The notes under the pieces: generated by a model
The model's database searches: none
What the model saw: only the letters and a program-made list of their open reading frames with translations
Told to the model about the DNA's origin: nothing
Assembly: GCA_947184155.2 (NCBI GenBank)
Contig: CAMXCT020002071.1
Coordinates: 1-64,000 of the forward strand
Source: Cladocopium goreaui
Taxonomy: Eukaryota; Sar; Dinophyceae; Suessiales; Symbiodiniaceae
DNA length: 64,000 nt
Reading direction: 5' to 3'
Made by a program: the position numbers and the translations under genes
Part shown: positions 22,653-34,149 of the stretch, piece by piece
How positions within the stretch are numbered: the first letter of the stretch is position 1
How the letters are laid out: each line of letters opens with the position of its first letter

Positions 22653-23157
22653 AGTCTGGTTCCGTTTCCGTCGGCCTCCGTTTTTTCTTTCCTTGCCTTT
22701 TCAGGGTTTGCCCGTTCTGGGCCAGGTGTGTTTGTGTTGGTGTTTGCTCCGTCCCTCTTCTTTTGCGTTCCCCTCTTCGCGTCCTGGTTAAATAACTTTC
22801 ATTTCATGTTCATTTTCACTTCACTTTCATTGTCATTTCATCTGCCCCGCTGTTGCGGGGCGTGTGTGTGTACCATCTGCATAGATGTACCCTGAGCATC
22901 CCTAATTGATTAGAATCAATATCTGGCCTCTCTGAGCAATTGATTCTGTGAAAAGTCAAAATATCAATTGATGGCAATTGATATTTTTATTGATTCCATA
23001 TTGATTTGCTAATTGATTTGCTAATTGATTTGCTTTTGGGTGTTTTATGGAGTGAATCAATATGGCCAATTGATTTGCCATGTGTAGCTAGCTCATACAT
23101 GCATGGAACATATGCAGCTGTTTTTGGCTTGAAAGTTTTGTTAGCAGTGCAAACAAA

Positions 23158-24350
23158 TTGAAAACGGGTTTAGAAAGGGGTGTCCTGGAAAGGACAAGTG
23201 GAAAGCAAAGAGGTCCTGGAAAGGACCAGTGGAAAGCAAAGAGGTCCTAGAAAGGGCCCAAGTCCCACCCAAGTTTTGGAAAAGACTTGGGAATGGGTGG
23301 TGGGAAAAGAGGTGCCAGGCATGAGGCCAAGCCTTGGGTGGATGTTGGCTTGTTATACAAGTGCTTGGAAAAGCACCAGAAGTTGCTTGCTGACATGAAG
23401 GCATATGAACATGTCAGTTCCCAGGCAGCACCTAATGCCAAAGCCCTCCTGGATCTGAAAGACTTGTGGGCTGGATTGCTAGAGCTCTCACCACAGGGCA
23501 GCATCCATTCCCAGCCTCTGAGGCAAGCCTTGGTCAGCTTACTGACCACTATTCCAGACTTGAATTCTGGAAAGCATAGTGGTGCTGTCTGGGCAAACCT
23601 CAAGATAGAGAGGCTCAATTGCATGCTGAAGCATGTAAGGCAGTTGGGGAGGAGCACAAATGCCTTGGGGCCAGCTGCCTGCCAATTGACAAGGCTTGGA
23701 TGCCAAAGTCTTTTGGAAGGCTTGGAAAAGCTGCAGACTGCCCCTGGCCCAAATGCTGACCCTGGGGATGCAGAGGTGGTGCCTGAGAACCCAGGGGCTG
23801 AACATGTGGAGCAGGAAGAGGAGGAGCAGAGGCCTGGAAAGGCCAAAAGGAAATTGGAAGCTTATGACAGTGAGATTTCCCCTTGACTCCTCAGGCTTGC
23901 CTGCAATTTTCAGAAGCCCTCTTGGAAAAGAGGCAGGCTTGAAGAAGCCTGCTGCATCTCCCCAGCTTGCCAACAGAAGGCCAGGCAGCAGGCTGCATGA
24001 AGCCATGGGGTATGGTTTGGAAAAGCCAAAGCCTGGAAAGGCTAAGGCTAAGGCTGTCATGAAAAAGCCAGCTGCAAAATTTGGAAAAGTTCTGACCAGG
24101 GGTACCCAACCTGGCCACAGACAAGAATGGGAAAAGCTGATACAAACACATGGCACAAACCCTGAGGGGAGCTATATTCAGGGCAATGTGAAGGGTGGTT
24201 CCAAGCACTTGATTGTTCAAGCCCACCAGTCACCCCATTACAAAGCCATTATTGGCAAGATCAGAGAAGCTTTGGAAAAGGATTCTTTGACTAAGGGGGG
24301 GGGCATTGGACATGAGAGCTGGTTTGCTGAGCAGATATGGCTCCAAGTGA
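23158..24350 (+). pseudogene. Gene 1 copy 4 (stop plus two frameshifts)
   Basis: TGG is TAG at about 23248 in the N-terminal repeats. The open part 23287-23886 covers the helical block and acidic linker and has the short G-run. An extra C at about 23881 (ATTTCCCC, shared with copy 5) shifts the frame. Expansion of a G-run at about 24295-24302 alters the C-terminal LTKEEALEMR segment. Confidence 0.6.
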
Positions 24351-24395
24351 CCTCCTGGATGCTTTGGAAAAGGCACCAGCCCTGAAGAAAGTGCC

Positions 24396-24716
24396 ATGAT
24401 TCTTGGAAAAGATAAGCATGACACAGCCATGTCTTGGAAAAGACAAGGTATGGTGTCAAGCTTTCTTGCTTTGGAAAAGGCAAGAGAATTGATATGCTGT
24501 CAGCTTTCTTGTTTTGGAAAAGACAAGAGATATATGCATGCTATGTCTTGGAAAAGGCAAGCATTTGTAGAGGTTTTGGAAAAGACTATCCTATTAGCTC
24601 AGCTGTTTCACTTGGACAATTTTGTTGTGAAAAAAAGAGCTGCACTGTTTGGAAGTGTAGGCAAGTTCCAGGTGAGGACACTGCAAAGCTGTTATCTAAC
24701 AAAAGAAGTTGAATAA
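24396..24716 (+). CDS. Small hairpin-built ORF, copy 4 (intact, 106 codons)
   Basis: ATG (24396) to TAA. Product begins MILGKDKHDTAMSWKRQGM and ends RTLQSCYLTKEVE. Three quarters of the peptide is made of LEK-, FGKD- and SWKR-type segments, which are translations of YTTGGAAAAG hairpin cores in different frames. A short non-hairpin part reads LAQLFHLDNFVVKKRAALFG. Intact in two of five copies. It lies between gene 1 and the HAD-like gene. Expression is unknown; it may be fortuitous. Confidence 0.4.
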   Translation: MILGKDKHDTAMSWKRQGMVSSFLALEKARELICCQLSCFGKDKRYMHAMSWKRQAFVEVLEKTILLAQLFHLDNFVVKKRAALFGSVGKFQVRTLQSCYLTKEVE

Positions 24717-25125
24717 ATGTTTGTTCCTGCAGCTGTTTTCAGTTTGAAGCTTAGGTGGCTCAACACACAGCATGCACAGCACTTCAGCAACACCACAGCA
24801 TAGCATAGGTTGGTACACACAGCAAAGCATGTATAGCAAGCACCCCCATTAGGTATAGTCGGTATAGTCACCACACCAGCACAACACTCACTGCATATGT
24901 TCCATGCATGTATGGGCACACACTACACTGCACAGCACACACCACAACACTCAACACTTCACCACAGCCTTCGCCTTGTAGTGTAGCTGAGCTGTTAGTG
25001 GTCTTGGAAAAGGCCTTCCAGGTTTGGAAAAGCATTTTCTTCTGGTGGAAAAGTTTGGAAAAGCTTTTCCCTGCTCCCCCCAAAGGTTTGGAAACGCCTG
25101 TGCTGCCATTGTTTTGGAAAAGACA

Positions 25126-25852
25126 ATGGCAGAGCAAGAGGGCCCCAAGGGCCCCAAGAACAAAAAAGGGAGGCCCTGGGGGAGTGGGACAGGCCAAGAG
25201 GGCCCACAAACAGTGGAGTGCCTTGGAGCAGGCAGACCCCAGCTCCCCAAGCCATTTGGTCAGCCATCTGGAAGCCTTGGAAAAGGCCCAGAAAAGGTGC
25301 CAGCAGAGGCTGCAGGAAGAGCTCCAGAAGGCCATGGATTCTAGCCCAAGGCCAAGGATTTGGGAAAGTCCAAGGCCAAGCCCAAGGCCAAGGCAAGCCA
25401 GAGAAAGGACTTGGAAAAGTCCAAGGCAGTGGGTTTGGACAAGCCTACTGCCAAGCCCAAGGTGGTGGTTGATTGGCACCAGACCTTGGAGAACTCTGGC
25501 AGGGTCAGCAGTGAAGACCTCTTTGCTTTGGAGCAACTCCTGGACAAAAGCTGAGGTCATCATTCTGTCCTATGTTGCCAGCACTGGCAGGGCCAAGGGA
25601 GTGCCTGTGGAGATCAGAGATCCCATCCCCATACACCACAAATTTCTTGGAAAAGAAATTTGCTGGCAGAAAACAGGAGTGGGGGGGAAAGTGAATTTGG
25701 CTTGGCAGTGGGGGGGCAATGTCATTTTTGATGACAATGCCAGCATCTGCATGGAGGCAGCCTCCTGGGATATGGAACACTACCCCGGCAACACCAAATG
25801 GTGTGACCACCAGTGGTGTGGAGGCTACCTCCAGACCCACCAGGATGACTGA
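25126..25852 (+). pseudogene. HAD-like gene, copy 4
   Basis: A long open frame (24908-25852, 314 codons) carries motifs II and III (VIILSYVASTGRAKG, NVIFDDNASICMEAASWD). It is not in frame with motif I VDWHQTLE, which lies in 25360-25554 and ends at AAAAGCTGA. Lacks the 11-codon C-terminal segment. VPVEIRDPIPIHHKF differs slightly from other copies. Confidence 0.45.
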
Positions 25853-26234
25853 TGTTGGAAAAGATCAGCATCCATGGGGGCCTCCTTGCAGATGTGAAGT
25901 TTGGAAAAGCTTCACCTCCCTGGGGTTTGGAAAAGCCCCATGCCATGGCTTGGAAAAGCCAAAGAAAACAAAATGAAAAAGGTTTGGAAAAGCCTTTGTT
26001 GTGAGAGGGATGCAATCCTGAGGCTGCACCTAGAAATGGTTCATTAGAATTTAAGAGTTTGTTTACTTATATAATTTGGCTAGCAAAGATAGCATAGCAT
26101 AGTCTGTGGCAAAGTAATTATAACTCAAAGCTTACTTAAATATGTAGAAGTTTTATATGTTTCTCAAAAAGCTGCAGCTTCAGGATTGCAAGGTGAAGGT
26201 GGGTTTGGAAAAGCCTACCTGCAGATGTTTCACC

Positions 26235-26323
26235 TCCCACTGGGCAAGGCCACAGTGGGATCAGTGGCCTGGAGGGCCACTGTGCTTTTGGCCTGGTGGA
26301 CCTGGCAAAATGCCAGGTCCACC
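26235..26323 (+). repeat. Triple stem-loop group at block 4 3' end
   Basis: Three consecutive stem-loops: CCCACTG..CAGTGGG (26235-26260), CAGTGGCC..GGCCACTG (about 26262-26282) and a 13-bp stem GGTGGACCTGGCA/TGCCAGGTCCACC with an AAA loop (26295-26323). Present after each HAD-like gene, best kept here and at about 39426-39525. Position suggests an mRNA 3' end or processing structure (inference). Confidence 0.6.
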
Positions 26324-26539
26324 CAACAGAATTAAAGAAGGAACACATATAAAAAAAATAACTATACAATAAATATTAAATATTAATGTTAAAAAAATTA
26401 ATGATGTTTGTATATGTATATATTCAAATATTAATTTAATCATAAACATTTCAATATATATATATATGATAAGTAATCATAAGTGTTTAAGTTTTAGGTT
26501 TCTTCATTTTACTTTCAAATTTAACTGGTTTTAAATATA

Positions 26540-27303
26540 TAGAGTTCACCAGTCATATATCTATAATTTACAATTATCTGTGGTAAAAAAATAGTGTTTA
26601 TATTTTTTTACCAAATTTCATAATTCATTTTTCAAATCAATAAAAATCAGTAGACACCAACAGCAAACCTAAACCAAATCTACCTCCATCACAAACTGTG
26701 GAATTTATGGAAAGAAGAAGGTAGAATATACCAAATTCAATTACTTAAATTAAATTTATAAAAAATAAAACAAAAAAACACCAGATCTGATGAAGTATAG
26801 AAAAACTCTATCTGTGACAAAAATATTGGAAAAGCAAGAACTAAATTGGAGTAGGTGCTTACTACCCTGTATTTATTGAAAAGGAAAATTAGAATTTATA
26901 AATGAATATATATTTTTTGAACACATATTAAAAAGAAAAATCTATATATGTATGTATATATATTGAATAATTAACTGTTTATATTTTTGGTAATATAGTT
27001 GAATCATATTTAATTTTCTAAAATAAATCAAAATAACAAAAATACAAGAATATTTTTTGTTTGTTTTTTTAAGACTAATCAAACCTGACCAAATTTGACC
27101 AAATATACAAAAAAAAACCATGGTTTGGTCAAATTTGGTCAGATTTGGTCAAAATGTGGAATCTTAATAGTTTTGAAAAAAAATGAAAGATATTGAATAA
27201 AAGAACATATTTATTATTTGAAAGTATATTAACACAACAAAAAATAATTATGTTTTTATTTATGATAATTATTGATATAATAAATTGAAGGTGAACTGAA
27301 TAC
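26540..27303 (+). other. AT-rich spacer, unit 2 (left part)
   Basis: Matches 19045-19790 and 39745-40510, including the TTTGGTCAAA stem-loop (about 27085-27150). No coding potential. Interrupted at 27304 by a TIR element and resumed at 29057. Confidence 0.55.
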
Positions 27304-29056
27304 TATAGAGTCGCCGGGCAACTTAGCCACTTAGCTGTCACTTAGGTGGCACTTAGGTTTTGGTGTCGCTAAGTGTGAGCTAAGTGGCCGCTAAGTGAAG
27401 CTAACTGTTTGATAGTGTTTTTCCTCGTTTTTATCACGTGGCATACTTTTGTGGGAATCAATGGTTTTTTTGTTCCAACATCGGAATCGGATTTGCTTAT
27501 TTTTCACCGCCATCGATGGAAATTTTGTTAGCGCAGCAGCCAGAGACCGTTTTGGTCTTCACGCAGCAAGCGCATGGGTTCAGTTTGCACGAGGTGTCCC
27601 GGATTCCCATCTCACTTTTTACACTGGACCGTTATCTTGCTATGAGGGCAATCCTAAAGAAACCTTCCTCTAGGGTTTCTGTCCACGTAGGCTAAGTTGC
27701 AGTATAGCGACACCACGTGGGTGCATGCTTCCATCATCATCATGCAGCCATGGCTGCATGCTTGTTTTCGGCTCTGTCAGGCGCGGGACTTAGCTATATA
27801 GCATAAATCTCACTTAGAGTCTTAGAGGCCCATGACCATCCCAGACCCGTTTTGATCTGCGAAATCTCTTCCACGTAGGCAGGATCAATGGGTATGAAGC
27901 GAACGGAAAGCTGCACCGAGGAATTTCTATTTGATGACAAAAATGGCTGCGGGAGAGAACGACGGTGAACAGAAAAGTAAGCCGGAAAGCATTTTCATCG
28001 CTATCTCCGCAGACATTGTGCAAACGACACCTTGAACACCCGTCCGACATCCGCAGACAGCGCAGACGTACTCCCATGTCCATTTGCTCATGATTCTTGC
28101 TGTGTAGACACACGCAGACAGCAGATTCAAGTCCACAAAGAGGCTTTTCTCGCGAATCCGCAGACAACTTCCGCAGACAGCATGAACTCTGCTTTTTGTC
28201 CGCAGACATCGGCAGACGTTTGCAGACATCCGCAGACACAGCAAACTTCAAAAAAATATAGCACTAAATCTTGCAGAATGCAACTTAGAATCCTTGCAGG
28301 TCAGCTGCCCGTAAGCAGCGCCGTGCTTCTCGTAGAAGCGCAGCGCAGGTTCTGCACCAGTGAAACTCTCTCCTTCCGTTTGGTCGCAGCGAAAAGTGCC
28401 ATGCTAAGATCGTCAGCCACTTGCTGGCGCGGAGGAGATCGTGCACCAAGTACCTTCGATTCCAAGCAAGGTGCTCCGACCAAGCATCTCTGTCCTCCTC
28501 GCAGGAGACCGGAATCTGCCTCCACAGGCCTTGCTTTCAGTGCCACGATCTCGCGAAAGGTTTCCACTTGGGAATTAGACCACAATTCTTCCTGCAAAGT
28601 TCCTAGCCATGTTGCCGCTTGGGCAACGCTAAAGGCTGCAACCTTTTCAAGCGATCGCTGCGCTCCAAGCGCCTGCTTCTCCCTGACTTCCGCGTACGAC
28701 GTCAAAGACGTAATTCCACGTAGGAATTTCTGTGCAGCGTCCAGCTGCTTTTCAACCGACATGTTTGAACTGCAAATGGCTGCACAATATACACTCTTCA
28801 ATCCTGAAGCCACCAAAATGTTGCAAAATCATACGTTTTCAAACCAAAGCTAAGTGCTGCCTAAGTTCCAGCTAAGTCCTATCCACTTAGCATACAATAT
28901 ACTTATAAGTCACCTAAGTCAATAGTATGTGCCACCTAACTCAACATCACTTACAGCCCAGTTAGCCACTTATAATCAACTTACTAATCACTTAACCCAC
29001 TTATAGAAAGACTTATAATGAAGTTATAAGTGCCTAAGTTCCCGGCGACTCCTAAG
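27304..29056. mobile_element. 1.75-kb TIR element with 3-bp duplication
   Basis: Empty site in units 1 and 3 reads GAATACCAAAT. Here TAC flanks both sides (27301-27303 and 29057-29059). Inverted ends share AGTCGCCGGG and AACTTAG. Subterminal ACTTAG/ACTTAT repeats are dense at 27323-27410 and 28850-29040. The core is GC-richer and has CCGCAGACA repeats (about 28045-28235). Frames 28032-28853 (+, 273 codons) and 28301-28816 (-, 171 codons) overlap on opposite strands, and I recognise neither, so no transposase is claimed. The core may be captured host sequence. Confidence 0.7.
28301..28816 (-). CDS. Unknown ORF inside the 1.75-kb element
   Basis: 171 codons on the minus strand, beginning MVASGLKSVYCAAICSS. 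A helix-rich Ala/Leu/Glu composition (VEKQLDAAQKFLRGITSL) looks more protein-like than the overlapping plus-strand frame. No catalytic motif seen. Could be a captured exon or a non-coding open frame. Confidence 0.2.
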   Translation of the reverse strand: MVASGLKSVYCAAICSSNMSVEKQLDAAQKFLRGITSLTSYAEVREKQALGAQRSLEKVAAFSVAQAATWLGTLQEELWSNSQVETFREIVALKARPVEADSGLLRGGQRCLVGAPCLESKVLGARSPPRQQVADDLSMALFAATKRKERVSLVQNLRCASTRSTALLTGS

Positions 29057-29523
29057 TACCAAATATTTAAAGTTGTGAAAATAGTTATTTTGTATTTGGT
29101 GTGAAAATATTTATATATATATAACTATATTTGCATATTATTTATATTAAATGTAATTTTATATTTTTTATCTATTGAAAATATTTTCATGCAAATGATA
29201 AACATTAAATCTAAAAATATATTAATTACAATCCAAAACAATTAATCCAATGACAACTTCAAAATATATAAAACAAAACTACAACACAACTACCCAACCT
29301 TTTGGAAACACAAAACAAGAAATGGAACACCTACACCCCATGAAATGAATACAATGCAAATCATGACAATAAAAAACCAACAAAGCAAAACACTGCCAAT
29401 TGCCAAACCAGCAAGCAAATCAAGCCTTGCCCAGCATGCTTTTCCAAACATGTTGTTTTCCTCTGCAGTAAGGTGGCTCAAAAAAAGTTTTTGTTTGTAG
29501 TTCGCATAGGTGTGGAAAAGACA

Positions 29524-31276
29524 ATGCCGCCCAAGATGGAAATGAAAGTTATGAAAACAATGACAAAGCAAAAGAAGAAGAACCAGTCAAAAGGTTCCAA
29601 AGGTTTGGAAAAGCCTAAGAGCAAAGGTTTGGAAAAGCCTAGCTCCAAGCCAAAGAAAAGGCTCACCAAATCTAATTTGGAAAAGTTAGGTAAAGTGAGC
29701 CTGAAGGAAAAGATGAAAGTTGCTACTGAGGATGCTGCAAGCCCAGAAGATGCAGCAATTGTATTGTACAACAGTATGGACAAGAATGAGAAAGCCAAGG
29801 CTTGGAGCAAGCATCAGACTGCTTTGAAAAAGGCATCTGATGCAGAAAAGGAAGAGTATGAGAACCTGTCTAAGAAAGACAAAGGTATCCAAGCTGCTGC
29901 CCATCTCTTGGAAAAGGAGGGCAAGCAGCACATGGCCACTTTGAAAAAGGTGAGCACCCAGGATACCTTTAAGCAGACTGACCAATGGGTCAGTGAGAAG
30001 CAAATGCTGCAGAAGTGGGCTGCAGAGGAGCTGGATGCCCACATTGCCTCTGGAAGGATCCGGTGGAGAGAATGTCCAGGCACTTGGGGTGTGTATGAGT
30101 ACAAAGATACTCAGGACTGGTCAAGGGAAGTGGCCCAGACCAGGTCCAAAGAGTTCCAGCAGGGGAATGAGTGGGACCCTGCTGATGAAGACTTGGAAAA
30201 GTTTTTGGAACTCTACTCCAAGGACTGGACCTCCCTCACCCTGGATGTCAGTGGCAAAGGCTCTGGAAAGAGCAGCCCAGGTCTTGGAAAAGGCCAAGGT
30301 GGCAAGGGCAAAGGCCAAAGTCTTGGAAAAGGCAAACACAGAAGAGAGCAAAAGGAGAAGCCTGGCATAGAGCAGGAGACCGACTTGGAAAAGGTTCTGA
30401 AAGCCTGCAAGAAAGCCAGGAACATGGTCAGCTCTTGCAAGGCAGGCTTGGAACTGGCTTTGGAAAAGGCCAAAAGTAAATTGTCCAAGTCTGGCCAAAG
30501 CAATGCCATGAGCTTGGTCACTCAGCTTGGAAAAGCTTTTGACCAGCTGAAGGCCTGCCTCCAAACCAAGGACCCCCAGGTTAAGAAGCTGAAGGAGGTC
30601 TTGATGAAGGTGGCAAAAGTGATGGCAGATGCCAGAGATGAAACCAGGAGCTCAAGCACTTGGGCAACAAGGCAGGCTCCACAGCTGCAAGTAAGAAAGC
30701 TGGCCACTGAGTTTGGAAAAGCCCAGGGCTGTCAGTGGCAAAGGCTCTGGAAAGAGCAGCCCAGGTCTTGGAAAAGGCCAAGGTGGCAAGGGCAAAGGCC
30801 AAAGTCTTGGAAAAGGCAAACACAGAAGAGAGCAAAAGGAGAAGCCTGGCATAGAGCAGGAGACCGACTTGGAAAAGGTTCTGAAAGCCTGCAAGAAAGC
30901 CAGGAACATGGTCAGCTCTTGCAAGGCAGACTTGGAACTGGCTTTGGAAAAGGCCAAAAGTAAATTGTCCAAGTCTGGCCAAAGCAATGCCATGAGCTTG
31001 GTCACTCAGCTTGGAAAAGCTTTTGACCAGCTGAAGGCCTGCCTCCAAACCAAGGACCCCCAGGTTAAGAAGCTGAAGGAGGTCTTGATGAAGGTGGCAA
31101 AAGTGATGGCAGATGCCAGAGATGAAACCAGGAGCTCAAGCACTTGGGCAACAAGGCAGGCTCCACAGCTGCAAGTAAGAAAGCTGGCCACTGAGTTTGG
31201 AAAAGCTCAGGGCTGGAAAGCACATTTTGGAAAAGATGCGCCAGGTTCACCACTAGCCTTGGGTTGTCGTCTTTAA
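29524..31276 (+). pseudogene. Gene A copy 2 (internal 484-bp tandem duplication)
   Basis: The upstream ATG of copies 1 and 3 is AAG here, so the first ATG is MPPKM (29524). Open through 30963, but bases 30247-30730 (GKGSGKSSPGLGKG through TEFGKAQG) are repeated at 30731-31209. Since 484 is not a multiple of three, the second repeat is first read out of frame. Otherwise the most complete gene A: the Gly/Lys linker and C-terminal helices are in frame in the first repeat. Confidence 0.6.
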
Positions 31277-31595
31277 GTAGATAAACCATGAAAAAATGTC
31301 GTCTAATTACTTGGTACTCCAAAGTGTTTTTTCAAGGCAACCTCAGGCTAGGTAGTTTTGCAGAGGGTCCCGTGCAAGATGGGATGCAGATGGCCAGGAA
31401 AAAAGTGAGTAAGCTGCAAAGGGTTCTGGGAGTGGGAGTATACATGTGTGTGTGTGTCTGTGTGTGTTGGTGTTGCATGACCCTACCCTGTTTGCTGCAG
31501 CCATTTTGAGCATCAAATTTTGTTTTGTTGGTAGCTTAGGGTTTGGAAAAGCCAGCGGCCAGTTTGCCAGTGCTTGGAAAAGCATTGCAAGAATA

Positions 31596-32416
31596 ATGAA
31601 GGGTTTGGAAAAGCCTCCCAAGAAAGACCAACCCAAGAGATTAAGGGGATGGCAGCTGGAAATGCAATCTGGAAGGAAAGTAGCAAAGAAATCAGTTTTG
31701 GAAAAGACTGATCATGGCCTGGAAAGGCCTGATGAACCTCACTCTGGCTTGGCCAACAAGCTTTTGTCTTTGTGGTCATGTGGCACTCTTTCAGCCACTA
31801 TGATCAGAGAGATAGCCCACCTGGCCATGCAAGATGGTGCTGACCATCCAGAGCTGGTTTCCCTGGCCAAGGTGGGCAACTGGCGTGCACAAACTGGGAA
31901 TTGCCATAAGCAAATCATAAACCAGTTTTGCCCTCACATCATGTTGCCTGAACCTTTTCAGGTCAAGGTGCCATGTCTGGATCCCAAATCTTCTTTGGAA
32001 AAGGAAGATTGGGCCAGCCTATTCTTGCCCCATCTCCTTTTTGCACATTTGGGGGAGCATTACCCAATGTTCTTCCAAAAAGTATTTTGTCTTGGAAAAG
32101 ACAATCTGCAAAAATTCTGGGCTGGGGTGGAGAAGGTTGGAGATGATAGAATATGGGACCACCCCATGTGTTTGGAAAAGCACTGGAGGGACAGAGTGAT
32201 CCCATTGTTTCTACATGGGGATGGAGTGGAGTTCCACAATCGTGATAGCCTGATGGTTTGGAGCTGGGGTTGCCTCTTGGGGGACATGCCGTCAATGCAG
32301 CAGCACATGCTGCTGGCATGCCGGCCTAAGAGTTGCACCACAGCCCAAACCTGGAAGCCTATCTGGGAATGGCTGAAATGGTCCTTTGAAGCTCTTGGAA
32401 AAGGGTTTCATCCAAC
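31596..32416 (+). pseudogene. Gene B copy 2 (in frame, 3' truncated)
   Basis: ATG 31596 gives MKGLEKPPKKDQPKRLRGW and the frame is intact to FEALGKGFHPT, where it fuses to the duplicated flank and runs on to 32660 in unrelated C/T-rich sequence. It shows the correct gene B start and confirms that the frameshift and stop in copy 1 are secondary. Confidence 0.65.
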
Positions 32417-32799
32417 AAGTCTGGTTCCGTTTCCGTCGGCCTCCGTTTTTTCTTTCCTTGCCTTTTCAGGGTTTGCCCGTTCTGGGCCAGGTGTGTTTGT
32501 GTTGGTGTTTGCTCCTTCCCTCTTCTTCTGCGTTCCCCTCTTCGCGTCCTGGTTAAGTAACTTTCTTTTCATGTTCATTTTCACTTCACTTTCATTGTCA
32601 TTTCATCTGCCCCGCTGTTGCGGGGCGTGTGTGTGTACCATCTGCATAGATGTACCCTGAGCATCCCTAATTGATTAGAATCAATATCTGGCCTCTCTGA
32701 GCAATTGATTTTTTGAAAAGTCAAAATATCAATTGATGGCAATTGATATTTTTCCCGAGAGCGCCTGCGAAGGGTTCTTCGTAAAAAAGCAGCCGTTAT

Positions 32800-33358
32800 A
32801 CTAGATCTTCACACCTTCACACCTGCAGATCTAGATCTTCACACCTTCACACCTGCAGATCTAGATCTTCACACCTTCACACCTGTCAGATCTGACATCT
32901 CACACTCTCACATCTGCCGATCTACATCTTCACACCTTCACATCTGCTGATCTACATCTTCACACCTTCACACCTGCAGATCTAGATCTTCAGACCTTCA
33001 CACCTGCAGATCTAGATCTTCACACCCTCACACTGCAGATCTAGATCTTCACACCCTCACATCTGCAGATCTAGATCTTCACACCTTCACACCTGCAGAT
33101 CTAGATCTTCACACCCTCACATCTGCAGATCGAGGGTGTGAAGATCTACATCTGCACACCCTCACATCTGCAGATCTACATCTTCACACCCTCACACCTG
33201 CAGATCTAGATCTTCACATCCTGACACCTGCAGATCTAGATCTTCACACCCTCACATCTGCAGATCTACATCATCACACCCTCACACCTGCAGATCTAGA
33301 TCTTCACACCCTCACACCTGCAGATCTAGATCTTCACACCTTCACATCTGCAGATCTC
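32800..33358 (+). repeat. 30-bp tandem repeat
   Basis: Unit CTGCAGATCTAGATCTTCAC plus ACCYTCACAC, about 18 copies. Each unit holds the 12-bp palindrome AGATCTAGATCT. One unit is inverted (33132-33147). Confidence 0.85.
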
Positions 33359-33410
33359 CTCTCGCTCTTCTTCTATTCTCTCTTAAGGCGGGGGCGGTGC
33401 CGCCGGAGCG

Positions 33411-34045
33411 CCACGAAACGCAACCCTTTCGCACGAAATGGACGTTGGACGTCCAAAACCTAGGTAAAATTGCGATTTTGAAGCGTCCCGCGCAACCCTT
33501 TCGCACGAAATGGACATTGGACGTCAAAAACTGAGGAAAAATTGCGACTTTGAAGCGTCCCGCGCAACCCTTTCGCACGAAATGGACGTTGGACGTCAAA
33601 AACTAGGAAAAATTGCGACTTTGAAGCGTCCCGCGCAACCTTTTCGCACGAAATGGACGTTAGACGTCAAAAACTGAGGAAAAGTTGCGACTTTGAAGCG
33701 TCGCGCGCAACCTTTTCGCACGAAATGGACGTTGGACGTCAAAACGGAAAAATTGCGACTTTGAGGTGTCCCGCGCAACCCTTACGCACGAAATGGACGT
33801 TGGACGTCAAAAACTGAGGAAAAATTGCGACTTTGAGTTGTCAATCGCAACCCTTACGCACGAAATGGACGTTGGACGTCAAAAACTGAGGAAAAATTAC
33901 GATTTTACTTAGTCAATCGTAACCCTTTCGCACGAAATGGACGTTGGACGTCAAAAACTGAGGAAAAATTGCGATTTTACTTGGTCAATCGTAACCCTTT
34001 CGCACGAAATGGACGTTGGACGTCAAAAACTGAGGAAAAATTGCG
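33411..34045 (+). repeat. 71-72-bp tandem repeat
   Basis: About nine copies. Each has two short palindromes, TTTCGCACGAAA and GACGTTGGACGTC, then a spacer AAAACTGAGGAAAAATTGCG. Both strands appear open in places because the unit length allows frame cycling; not coding. Confidence 0.85.
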
Positions 34046-34149
34046 ATGGACGCTTTCGTTTCTGTACAAGTGTCTGTGTGTAAAAGCGGCTGTGTGTAAA
34101 AGCGTTTGTGTGTGAAAGCGTGTGTGGTTGGCCGGTTGTTTTGAAAAAA

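Larger units (their letters stand above)
22653..32416 (+). repeat. Amplified unit 2 (flank-TIR-gene1-HAD-spacer-A-B truncated)
   Basis: About 9.76 kb including a 1.75-kb insertion. It begins and ends at the same gene B/flank junction (CATCCAACA|AGTCTGG) at 22652 and 32416, so the truncation arose once and was then copied by tandem duplication. The left TIR within it starts at 22890. Confidence 0.75.

Noticed and set aside
28032..28853. 273-codon plus-strand ORF in the 1.75-kb element
   Set aside because: Overlaps CCGCAGACA repeats and a more protein-like minus-strand frame; no recognisable domain.
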